A stretch of DNA of 64,000 nt from Zhongshania aquimaris (GTDB lineage: Bacteria; Pseudomonadota; Gammaproteobacteria; Pseudomonadales; Spongiibacteraceae): the NCBI RefSeq assembly GCF_019312595.1, contig NZ_JAHWDQ010000003.1, positions 372,001 through 436,000 of the forward strand, in the 5' to 3' direction. Of the stretch, positions 17,471 to 25,008 are shown in pieces (the stretch's first letter is position 1; each line of letters begins with the position of its first letter). The notes under the pieces were generated by a model that ran no database searches, had not been told where the DNA came from, and was given only the letters and a program-made list of their open reading frames with translations. A program made the translations under genes and the position numbers.

Positions 17471-17800
17471 ATGACCACCATCCTACTCAGCAATATAGAA
17501 ATCATCCCTGGCAAACGCGTGAGCCAACACCTTGGCTTAGTGCTAGGCAGCACAGTTCGCGCTAAGCACGCGGGTAAAGACATCATGGCGGGACTAAAGA
17601 ACATCTTTGGCGGCGAACTCGGCGGTTACACCGAGTTACTGTCTGAAGCGCGCCAGGAAGCAACCGACCGAATGACTGAGCAAGCTAAGGTAATCGGCGC
17701 CAACGCCGTGATCAATGTGCGCTACTCTACGTCCTCTATCGCCGCCGGCGCATCTGAAATATTAGCGTATGGCACCGCTGTTTTCCTCGAGGAAAGATAG
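17471..17800 (+). CDS. YbjQ/UPF0145 family protein
   Basis: This 109-residue cytoplasmic protein has the complete YbjQ (DUF74) pattern: an N-terminal beta strand NIEIIPGKR, the LGLVLGSTVRAKH segment, GGYTELLSEARQEATDRMTEQAKVIGANAVINVRY and a closing EILAYGTAV. The family forms pentameric rings and has been described as putative heavy-metal-binding, without a proven role. It has AAGGA upstream and lies three bases before a second, membrane-anchored YbjQ copy, forming a three-gene operon with an M48 protease. Confidence 0.9.
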   Translation: MTTILLSNIEIIPGKRVSQHLGLVLGSTVRAKHAGKDIMAGLKNIFGGELGGYTELLSEARQEATDRMTEQAKVIGANAVINVRYSTSSIAAGASEILAYGTAVFLEER

Positions 17801-17802
17801 CC

Positions 17803-18285
17803 ATGGATGCCCTTATCCAGTTAGGCATATTTGCAACACTACTGGGGTTTGGTTTTTTCTTTGGTCGCCGAGCCGAAGCAAAACACTACCAAAGCATCTT
17901 CGCCCGCGAAGACGAACTGCGCCAAATTGTGGTGTCGACCGACCGTTTTCCCCCGAAAGAGTTTATGAATCACAACGCCGCACTCGTTAGCGGCAATGTG
18001 GTCATTTCAGTAGATTACTTCAAGCGGGTATCAGCTGGACTGCGAGCGCTCGTCGGTGGCCGTATTCGCAGCTATGAGACATTGCTAGACCGCGCCCGTC
18101 GCGAAGCCTTGCTGCGCATGCAGGAACAAGCTCGCATAGCTGGCGCCGAGGCTATCATCAACACCAAATTTGAAACCAGCCGCGTATCTGGCAATAACAA
18201 TAAAGGCATTGGTTCTATCGAAGTCCTGGCTTATGGCACCGCCTTATCACCTAAGGCTTTAGAAGCAAGCACCTTTACACTGTGA
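17803..18285 (+). CDS. Membrane-anchored YbjQ-domain protein
   Basis: A single N-terminal membrane helix (about residues 3-21, IQLGIFATLLGFGFFFG) is followed by a Glu/Arg-rich linker and then a YbjQ domain (about residues 60-155: VVISVDYFKRVSAGLRALVGG, RIRSYETLLDRARREALLRMQEQA, AEAIINTKFE, IEVLAYGTALSP). The linker contains FAREDELRQI. Topology by the positive-inside rule puts the YbjQ domain in the cytoplasm. It follows the soluble paralogue by two bases and its stop overlaps the next start (GTGA), so the three genes are translated together. Function unknown. Confidence 0.85.
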   Translation: MDALIQLGIFATLLGFGFFFGRRAEAKHYQSIFAREDELRQIVVSTDRFPPKEFMNHNAALVSGNVVISVDYFKRVSAGLRALVGGRIRSYETLLDRARREALLRMQEQARIAGAEAIINTKFETSRVSGNNNKGIGSIEVLAYGTALSPKALEASTFTL

Positions 18286-19157
18286 GCTTCGCCAAGCAAA
18301 ACCCGAAAATCCCCGAGGGCATAAATACCTCTGCGGATAACCCCCTCAAGGAATTCTTTATTTTACTTGCGGGTGTGCTCTTAGTACTTGGCGTAAGCGT
18401 CGCCCTTCTGCTGCTGCTTGCAAACACCTTCGCACCCCACATCCCGTTTCATTATGAACAGCAATTGACGAACAAATACGGTGAGTGGTCCAAGTCGAAA
18501 ACCGAATCCAGCCTCGCCCTTCAGGAGGCCGAAGCCGCCGTGCAAGATCTTGGTCAGCAGCTCGCTGCGCAAGCTGATCTGGGCTCAGACATCAGCGTAC
18601 ATTTCCATCTTCTAGATCAAGCAGAAACGCCCAACGCCTTTGCCACCCTTGGCGGTCATATCTTTGTTACCACTGGCCTGCTGAAAGAGGTTTCGTCTGA
18701 AAATGCACTGGCCATGGTGCTGGCTCATGAAATTGCCCATATTAAATTTCGACACCCCGCCCAGTCTTTAAGCGGCGGCCTGCTGGTTCAGCTATTTTTA
18801 AGCATTATCACAGGCGGGCAAAACGCCACCGCACTTCAAAATACCACTCAGCAGGCGGGGCTACTCACCATGCTCGGGTTTAGTCGCCAAATGGAAAGCA
18901 AGGCCGATGACGCCGCCCTCACTACGTTAGAAAATTACTACGGCCACTTAGCCGGCGCCGAAGAGTTTTTTAGCAAGGTACTGGCACAACATGGACAGGC
19001 GCGCTGGCAGGCCTTATTTACTAGCCATCCCGACTTACGCCAACGTATTGACCATATTCAGCGCCGCGCCGAACAGCAGAGTGGGGCTAATTCGGGTGAT
19101 AACACCGCGCAAGCCATCACACCGCTAGACCCACGGCTGGCGAATTTCGACGCGTAA
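18282..19157 (+). CDS. M48-family membrane-anchored metallopeptidase
   Basis: The protein (291 residues) starts at a GTG overlapping the previous stop. It has one membrane helix (about residues 24-48), a Lys/Glu-rich stretch, then an M48 peptidase domain: GGHIFVTTGLLKEV, the zinc-binding HEIAH in VLAHEIAHIKFRHP, and the third ligand region MESKADDAAL. The domain is probably periplasmic and resembles BepA/Oma1-type quality-control proteases without the TPR region. The C-terminus is polar. Co-translation with two YbjQ-domain proteins suggests they regulate or present substrates to it. Confidence 0.88.
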   Translation: MSFAKQNPKIPEGINTSADNPLKEFFILLAGVLLVLGVSVALLLLLANTFAPHIPFHYEQQLTNKYGEWSKSKTESSLALQEAEAAVQDLGQQLAAQADLGSDISVHFHLLDQAETPNAFATLGGHIFVTTGLLKEVSSENALAMVLAHEIAHIKFRHPAQSLSGGLLVQLFLSIITGGQNATALQNTTQQAGLLTMLGFSRQMESKADDAALTTLENYYGHLAGAEEFFSKVLAQHGQARWQALFTSHPDLRQRIDHIQRRAEQQSGANSGDNTAQAITPLDPRLANFDA

Positions 19158-19293
19158 GCCCCCACGCTAGCACCTCCCGCTCACCAGCCGACCACACACT
19201 TGCACCGGAGCGCCACGATTCACTGCGACGAAACAATGAACCCGATAGCCAAGCACCTGTCTGAATGCTCGCACCCCCTTCGCTGAGGACACA

Positions 19294-20385
19294 ATGCCAA
19301 CATTACGACAAGGCCAATTTGCCGCTCACATATACACCCTAGTCGCCCTATTACTCACCCTGGCATCCCCCAGCAACTTTGCCGACACAGCCAAATCCGC
19401 CACTACTAAGTATTCTTATAGCGACGCCCATCTCCACATAGTTGATTTCTTTCAAGAGGGTGACCCCCTACCCGATCTCATTCGCGCGATGGACAAAGGC
19501 GGGATTGACCACGCCATGATTAGCGGTATTCCACTCATGAAAAAATGGCATGAGAACGAGCCAAAACGACCACGCTACTACGCCGGTGATGACGCCGGCA
19601 TGTACTGGTATAGCGCCACCGACAGCTACGTAGCCGAAGCTTATCGCAAGCTTCCCAAAGAACAGCGTGAAAGACTGCACCCCTTCTTATGCGGCTTTAA
19701 CCCCACCGACAAAAACGCCGACAAACATCTGCGCCAAATGCTGGAAACCTACCCCAATGTTTGGCAGGGCATTGGCGAAGTACTCACCCGCCACGACGAC
19801 CTCACCGCCCTCACCCAGGACGACACCCCTCGGGCAAACAACGAGGCCATGTACCGTGTTTACCGCGTTGCAGCAGAGTTTGAACTACCGGTACTACTTC
19901 ATAGCAACATCACCTCAAAGCGCGAGCGCAACCCGTTGTATGTCAGCGAAATTAAAGACGCCCTTGCCGCCCACCCAGACGTCAACTTTATTTGGGCGCA
20001 CGCTGGCACCAGCGCAACACTGCACCGCTATCAAGACAAACTGGATTTCTTGTTAACAGAATTAGAAAAATTGCTGGCTGACCACGACAACCTCTACATC
20101 GATTTATCGTGGACCGTTTTAGAGCCCTATCTACTCGACAAAAGCCAGGACGCCGCTGCCGGCTGGGTTAAGCTAGTAGAACAGTACCCGACACGATTTA
20201 TGATCGGTTCCGATGCGCTCGGCAGCTACGACAAAATTGCGGCAAGCCTAAAGGAATATACACCCTTCCTTTCTGCTTTAAGTAAAGAAACCGCACAGAA
20301 ACTCGCGCGGGATAATTTCTTGGCACTACTGCCGCCTAAACCGATTAGCGACAAGCTCGCTAACGCTGACCAAGATAAAGATTAA
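19294..20385 (+). CDS. Exported amidohydrolase-family (amidohydrolase_2) protein
   Basis: A signal peptide (LVALLLTLASPSNFADTA) precedes a TIM-barrel metal hydrolase of the amidohydrolase_2 type (363 residues). Putative metal and catalytic positions are DAHLHIVDF (about residues 48-56), VLLHSNI (about 205), FIWAHAGTS (about 230) and the Asp in MIGSDALGSYD (about 305). The family includes decarboxylases and lactone hydrolases; the substrate is not evident. Its 3' end overlaps the convergent methyltransferase gene by 26 bases. Confidence 0.83.
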   Translation: MPTLRQGQFAAHIYTLVALLLTLASPSNFADTAKSATTKYSYSDAHLHIVDFFQEGDPLPDLIRAMDKGGIDHAMISGIPLMKKWHENEPKRPRYYAGDDAGMYWYSATDSYVAEAYRKLPKEQRERLHPFLCGFNPTDKNADKHLRQMLETYPNVWQGIGEVLTRHDDLTALTQDDTPRANNEAMYRVYRVAAEFELPVLLHSNITSKRERNPLYVSEIKDALAAHPDVNFIWAHAGTSATLHRYQDKLDFLLTELEKLLADHDNLYIDLSWTVLEPYLLDKSQDAAAGWVKLVEQYPTRFMIGSDALGSYDKIAASLKEYTPFLSALSKETAQKLARDNFLALLPPKPISDKLANADQDKD

Positions 20386-21037
20386 CGCGGGAAAACTCTT
20401 CTGATTCCGCCAAATCTGGCACCGTAGTGGCGCGCTGCAAGGCGAGCCACTGGTAGCCATCCACTTGAAAGTCCTTAACCCGCGAATCGGCAACCAACAC
20501 CGTCGGCGCGCGCTTTAGAAATGCATCTAACAGGGGTAAATTGGCGCGATCATACAAAACATCGGCCACTAAAATCAGATCGTAATCATCGTCGTTGGCG
20601 AAAAAATCGTCGCTATAACTAAGCTCTGTCTCGTTAAGCGCGGCATTAGCACGACTAGCTTTAATAGCATCTTCATCAAGATCACAGGCAATAACTTCAC
20701 TCGCGCCCGCCAACTTGGCGGCAATGGCCGCCACCCCAGAGCCGCAACCAAAATCCAAGACCTTTCTACCGTACACCAAGTCGGGATTATCAAAAATATA
20801 GCGCGCCATTACCTGACCGCTGGCCCAGCAAAAGCACCAGTATGCCGGATAGTTCATAATTCGCTGGGTTTGCTCTGGGCTCAGATCGTGCTGGGGAAAA
20901 TCGGCGCTTAACAAATACAAGGGCATTTCTGGCACTAAGGGCAAGGCTGTTTCCACCACCTGTGCGGCGGGCAGGAACTCCAGTAACAACTCAGCTAAGG
21001 AATGAACCATATCTATTGATGAAAGCACTTGCTGCAA
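20360..21037 (-). CDS. Class I SAM-dependent methyltransferase (protein-Lys/nicotinamide N-methyltransferase-like)
   Basis: Motif I is VLDFGCGSGVAAIAAKLAGA, followed by VIACDLDEDAIKASRANA and a post-motif DLILVADVLYD, the pattern of the METTL20/ETFB-lysine and small N-methyltransferase group. The protein has 225 residues from a TTG at 21037, which has AAGGG nine bases upstream; the ATG at 21010 is an alternative. The substrate is unknown, though a protein lysine is plausible for this group. Confidence 0.82.
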   Translation of the reverse strand: MQQVLSSIDMVHSLAELLLEFLPAAQVVETALPLVPEMPLYLLSADFPQHDLSPEQTQRIMNYPAYWCFCWASGQVMARYIFDNPDLVYGRKVLDFGCGSGVAAIAAKLAGASEVIACDLDEDAIKASRANAALNETELSYSDDFFANDDDYDLILVADVLYDRANLPLLDAFLKRAPTVLVADSRVKDFQVDGYQWLALQRATTVPDLAESEEFSRVNLYLGQR

Positions 21038-21131
21038 AGTCAGAACCCTTATATGTTAATACCCAAGGTAAGCATTTTACCGGAATTTTCGGCGCGCGCT
21101 TTAAGCGCAACGAAAACAATCGGAGAAGCCT

Positions 21132-21509
21132 ATGAGTAATTTGCCCATAAAGCAGCTGGTGCACGATGTATTATTTCAACTGCAAGACTGCGAGCCCGCT
21201 CAGCTAATCTCTTGCCTCAATTGCCGCCAGGCAATAACGGCGAACAATTACCGCACCCGTATTCACGACCAACACCACCACCGCTTTGTTAACCCCGACG
21301 GCATTATCTATGATGTCTGCTGTTTCAATGCCGCCCCCGGCACCATTATCAATGGCGAGGCCATGACACAATACTGCTGGTTTCAGGGCTACCGCTGGCA
21401 ATATGCGCACTGTGAACACTGCGCCGATCAGCTCGGCTGGTACTATGAAAATGACCGCAATGAATCCTTCTTTGCGCTCATTCCCAGCTCGCTAAGAACT
21501 AAAAATTAA
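21132..21509 (+). CDS. Stand-alone CULT-domain protein (bacterial cereblon homologue)
   Basis: This 125-residue protein matches the CULT domain (the thalidomide-binding domain of cereblon) by its landmark residues. Two zinc CxxC pairs are at Cys28/Cys31 and Cys94/Cys97. The three cage tryptophans are Trp83, Trp89 and Trp103, with Tyr105 two residues after the last. The spacings (6 and 14 between Trp; 5 from the second Trp to the zinc pair; 9 from that Cys to the third Trp) are those of human cereblon (W380, W386, W400; C391, C394) and of the Magnetospirillum protein MsCI4. The domain binds cyclic imides and aspartimide-type ligands. No secretion signal is seen. It lies between a methyltransferase gene and rluA. 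Physiological role in bacteria is unknown. Confidence 0.88.
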   Translation: MSNLPIKQLVHDVLFQLQDCEPAQLISCLNCRQAITANNYRTRIHDQHHHRFVNPDGIIYDVCCFNAAPGTIINGEAMTQYCWFQGYRWQYAHCEHCADQLGWYYENDRNESFFALIPSSLRTKN

Positions 21510-21565
21510 GCTGTCATTATCCGGTATACTTGCGCACTCCACATGCCGCAAGCCATTAGCACCTT

Positions 21566-22264
21566 ATGCCCGACAGCTCAAACCCAGAACAGCCCGGCGG
21601 CAAGGCCGACTTTATTGTGCCGTATTGCGATGAGGCCATTGCGTACCTGCACACCGACGACGACCTGCTCATTGTCAGTAAACCCGCTGGACTGCTGTCA
21701 GTCCCCGGCCGCCATCCAGACAATAAAGACTGTCTCATTAGCCGAATCAACCAGGACTACCCCAAGGCCAGCATTGTTCATCGCCTGGACATGGCCACTT
21801 CCGGCCTGATGATTATTGCCTGCCACCCAGATAGCCACCGCGCCCTGAGCCGTTTATTTCAGGACCGCAAAATTTATAAAGAATACCAGGCCGTCGTATA
21901 CGGCAAAGTCGCGAGTATGGAAGGCTTTATCGACCTGCCCCTCGCCTGTGACTGGCCCAATCGCCCCCGCCAGGAACTCAATTTCAACTATGGCAAACGC
22001 GCCCAAACCCACTTTGAACATTGCGGCGTGAACCAAGAGGGTCACAGCAAATTGCGCTTAATTCCGGTCACCGGTCGCTCCCACCAGCTCCGGGTTCACA
22101 CCGCCAGCATCGGCCACCCCATATTGGGCTGTGAATTTTATGCCCACCCCGCTGCGAAGGCGGCCGCCGACCGATTGCTGCTGCACGCATCACGATTGCG
22201 ATTTACACACCCCACTAGCAATACTGAATTAGATATTTCCCTGCCAGCCCCGTTCTGGTCGTAA
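21566..22264 (+). CDS. rluA: Pseudouridine synthase RluA (23S rRNA/tRNA)
   Basis: The protein (232 residues) aligns by eye with E. coli RluA over its full length: VSKPAGLLSVPGR, the catalytic-Asp motif VHRLDMATSGLMI (Asp about residue 76), LPLACDWPNRP, and PVTGRSHQLRVHTASIGHPILG. RluA makes pseudouridine at 23S rRNA position 746 and tRNA position 32. No S4 domain is present, as expected. No strong ribosome binding site is seen before the ATG. Confidence 0.92.
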   Translation: MPDSSNPEQPGGKADFIVPYCDEAIAYLHTDDDLLIVSKPAGLLSVPGRHPDNKDCLISRINQDYPKASIVHRLDMATSGLMIIACHPDSHRALSRLFQDRKIYKEYQAVVYGKVASMEGFIDLPLACDWPNRPRQELNFNYGKRAQTHFEHCGVNQEGHSKLRLIPVTGRSHQLRVHTASIGHPILGCEFYAHPAAKAAADRLLLHASRLRFTHPTSNTELDISLPAPFWS

Positions 22265-22514
22265 CACCCAACACCCTAAGCTCCGCCTCTATTCCGAGCA
22301 CTACGCAGACTGTCACCGCTGTCTAATTCAAGCGTATTTTCGCGAAGCGTCACAATCGCGCTGTATATGTGATATACCTTGGCAGTGATTGACATCTTTT
22401 CGCCAAGTACGTCGCAAGCGGAGTGACAAGCACTGCGAATTTTAACGATATCGCTGTCCAAGTAATCCAATACCCGCGAATCCAAGCTTGCTTCACCCCA
22501 AAAGGAGTCAAGAC

Positions 22515-23318
22515 ATGTGGTTAAAAACCAGCTGTGATCTGTCGTTTAATATTGAAGTACCCACTCCCTTTGTCCTTATGCTCAGGCCCCGCAGTGGCGC
22601 ACAGCAATGGATAGCCAGCGAGCAATACAAACTGGTTCCCAGCGTACCCGCATTTGAATTCACCGACGGCTACGGCAATCTCTGCCAACGCTTAGTCGCG
22701 CAACCGGGCAATTTCTCGGTCCACACCCGCGCCGAGGCCAAAACCGCCGACGTGTTAGACCGCGCACCGGGCGCGCCTTTTGTAGAGATTCAAAACCTGC
22801 CTGACTCTGTACTGAGCTTTTTACTACCCAGTCGCTACTGCGAATCTGATCGCTTTGGCCAAATGGCCCTAGAAATCACCTACGGGCAATTTTTAGGTTA
22901 CGACCAAGTGGCCGCTATCGAAAACTGGCTGCGCGACAACATTAGCTACATCCCAGGCGCCAACGACGTGCAAGTAACAGCCATAGAAATTAACGCCAGA
23001 CAATGGGGGGTCTGCCGTGACATGGCCCACCTCGGCATCGCCCTGTGCCGAAGCTTAAGTATTCCCGCGCGCATGGTGGTGGGTTATTTGTATGGCTTAC
23101 AGCCAATGGATCTACACGCGTGGTTTGAAGCCTATGTGGGCGACCGCTGGTACACCTTCGATGCAACCCAGCCGGTTCTGAGAGGCGGGTATGTATCTAT
23201 TGGCTATGGCCGCGATGCCGCCGACGTCGCCGTTTACAATCAATTTGGGCCGGGGGTTTACCCTTCCAGCCAAGTAATTAGCGTAGAGCAAATTAACGAA
23301 AGCACCGTTGTAAATTAG
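22515..23318 (+). CDS. Transglutaminase-like cysteine protease-fold protein
   Basis: The protein (267 residues) has an N-terminal beta domain and a transglutaminase core with the catalytic triad visible: Cys in [12 protein letters not shown] (about residue 161), His in [10 protein letters not shown] (about 199) and Asp in YTFDATQ (about 214). Bacterial members are peptidases or amidases, mostly of unknown substrate. I used the ATG at 22515 with AAAGGAG seven bases upstream instead of an earlier ATG at 22488. A paralogue follows 29 bases downstream, so the two form an operon. No signal peptide is evident. Confidence 0.87.
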   Translation: MWLKTSCDLSFNIEVPTPFVLMLRPRSGAQQWIASEQYKLVPSVPAFEFTDGYGNLCQRLVAQPGNFSVHTRAEAKTADVLDRAPGAPFVEIQNLPDSVLSFLLPSRYCESDRFGQMALEITYGQFLGYDQVAAIENWLRDNISYIPGANDVQVTAIEINARQWGVCRDMAHLGIALCRSLSIPARMVVGYLYGLQPMDLHAWFEAYVGDRWYTFDATQPVLRGGYVSIGYGRDAADVAVYNQFGPGVYPSSQVISVEQINESTVVN

Positions 23319-23347
23319 CGGACACCCGTTTCAACACTGGAAGCACT

Positions 23348-24199
23348 ATGCAGCGCTACAAAATTCTCCATCGCACCTATTATAACTTTTCGTCCGCGGT
23401 AACCCTTGGGCCGCACTTCCTGCGCCTGCGTCCCAGAGAAGATTACGAGCTACGCTTAGAATCGTTTTCCCTCAACATCACACCGAGTGCCACCCTACTC
23501 TGGCATCGCGATGCCGAGGGCAACTCGGTCGCCACCGCCACATTCGACCTCGCCACTCAACAACTGGTATTTGAAAGCGAACTCATCATTCAGCAATACA
23601 ATGAAGCGCCGCTCAATTTTATGGTTGCCGATTACGCGGTTCACTACCCGTTCAACTACACCCAAGACGATCAAGTCTTGCTCAGCCCCTATATGCAGTT
23701 GCCAGATCAAGACACCCAACAACAGATCAAACAGTGGACCCAGCAGCTGTGGCAAGCAGGCGAAAAAATTCAGACTTACACCGCGCTGCAACGCATCGCC
23801 AGCCACATATTCAAAAACTTCACCTATAAATTACGCGAAGAACCCGGCGTACAAACCGCCAAAGAAACGCTGGCCTGCAACACAGGTTCTTGCCGAGACT
23901 TCGCCCAATTATTTATGGACGCCGCAAAGTGCATGGGACTGGCAGCGCGGTTTGTCACTGGCTATTTACACGCACCAGGACTAGATGCCGCAGGCGCAAC
24001 CCACGCATGGGCAGAAGTCTATTTGCCCGGTGCAGGCTGGAAAGGCTTTGACCCTACCATCGGCGCCATGGCCGGCACGGATCATATTCCCGTTGCGGTT
24101 GCACGGCTGTCTAAATCAGTACCGCCCATAGCAGGGTCATTTATTGGCGAGCCGAAATCGACCTTAGACGTGGGGGTTTGGGTGAGCAAATTGGCTTAA
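23348..24199 (+). CDS. Transglutaminase-like protein, paralogue of the preceding gene
   Basis: The 283-residue protein has the N-terminal beta domain of the bacterial transglutaminase group (RYKILHRTYYNFSSAVTLGPHFLRLRPRE) and a complete triad: Cys in GSCRDFAQLFMDAA (about residue 180), His in THAWAEVYLPGAGW (about 219) and Asp in GFDPTIG (about 235). In other bacteria this form neighbours alpha-E, circularly permuted ATP-grasp or proteasome-like genes; none of those is present here. Cytoplasmic by lack of a signal. Confidence 0.88.
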   Translation: MQRYKILHRTYYNFSSAVTLGPHFLRLRPREDYELRLESFSLNITPSATLLWHRDAEGNSVATATFDLATQQLVFESELIIQQYNEAPLNFMVADYAVHYPFNYTQDDQVLLSPYMQLPDQDTQQQIKQWTQQLWQAGEKIQTYTALQRIASHIFKNFTYKLREEPGVQTAKETLACNTGSCRDFAQLFMDAAKCMGLAARFVTGYLHAPGLDAAGATHAWAEVYLPGAGWKGFDPTIGAMAGTDHIPVAVARLSKSVPPIAGSFIGEPKSTLDVGVWVSKLA

Positions 24200-24246
24200 G
24201 CTGCGAGATACTCTCACGCTAAACTTAACGCCTCCCCCCCCAACAT

Positions 24247-24999
24247 TCAACTCCAAATAGCGCTTACCGGCGTATCAAGCGATAAATGAGTGACACACTG
24301 GGCCTGAAGTAATTCGGCGCAGGCTATCGCATCAGTCAGGGCATTATGCTGTCGATAGTAGGGCAAATGATAGCGAGTGCGACTATCGGAGAGTCGTATA
24401 GACGTCCGCTGACGCCCTAATAAACTGCGCCAAATTTCTTGCGACTTGCGGCGACTGAACTGCGCCTCTATCGCCATCGTATCGATAACCGGAAATTCGA
24501 TTCCCTCCTGAAGATGCCGCATCAATGCAGCATGCAGAAAACGTCGTTCAATCGGCGCGTGGTGCGCTACAACAATCTTGCCCCGCAAACACCCTAGTAA
24601 CGTATCAATTACATTCGAAAAATCCGGGGCATCAGCAACAGCCGAATGGGTAATCCCATGCACCACAACCGATGCTGAATGTAAGTTAGTCTTTGGTTTT
24701 ACAATCCAGTGTTTAGACTCGCCACAACGTATACGACTGATACTCATCGGCACCAAGCCAATACTCACAATGCTGTCGCGACTCGGGTCCAAACCTGTGG
24801 TTTCAAAATCCAAGGCCACCATCGGCACGTCAAGCAATGGCGTTGACGCGGAAATAACGCCCTGTTGATAAAACGCTTTTAATGACGGGTATTTACTGGT
24901 TTTGGCTAGGGATGCGAAACGGCCAGACCAATCCAATTGTTTGGTCTTTGCCAGCGTTTGCCCCTGGCGTGCAAGTTGGTTTTTACCAATGTAAAACAC
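24247..24999 (-). CDS. DnaQ-like 3'-5' exonuclease
   Basis: The DEDD exonuclease motifs are present: ExoI MVALDFETTGLDPSRD (about residues 60-75), ExoII-like VVAHHAPIERRFLHA (about 148-162) and ExoIII HNALTDAIACAEL (about 218-230), the last with the His-x4-Asp of DEDDh enzymes. About 58 residues precede the domain. Starts at a GTG (24999) with GAGGGG upstream. It follows the DUF294/CBS protein by nine bases; this pair recurs in many proteobacteria, often near acetate or monocarboxylate uptake genes, suggesting nucleotide-related regulation rather than DNA replication. Confidence 0.88.
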   Translation of the reverse strand: MFYIGKNQLARQGQTLAKTKQLDWSGRFASLAKTSKYPSLKAFYQQGVISASTPLLDVPMVALDFETTGLDPSRDSIVSIGLVPMSISRIRCGESKHWIVKPKTNLHSASVVVHGITHSAVADAPDFSNVIDTLLGCLRGKIVVAHHAPIERRFLHAALMRHLQEGIEFPVIDTMAIEAQFSRRKSQEIWRSLLGRQRTSIRLSDSRTRYHLPYYRQHNALTDAIACAELLQAQCVTHLSLDTPVSAIWS

Positions 25000-25008
25000 A
25001 CACGCCCC

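Noticed and set aside
22276-22485. A 69-codon minus-strand frame in the gap between rluA and the transglutaminase gene
   Set aside because: It starts at a TTG without a convincing ribosome binding site, has no recognisable domain, and lies in a normal leader-sized gap.
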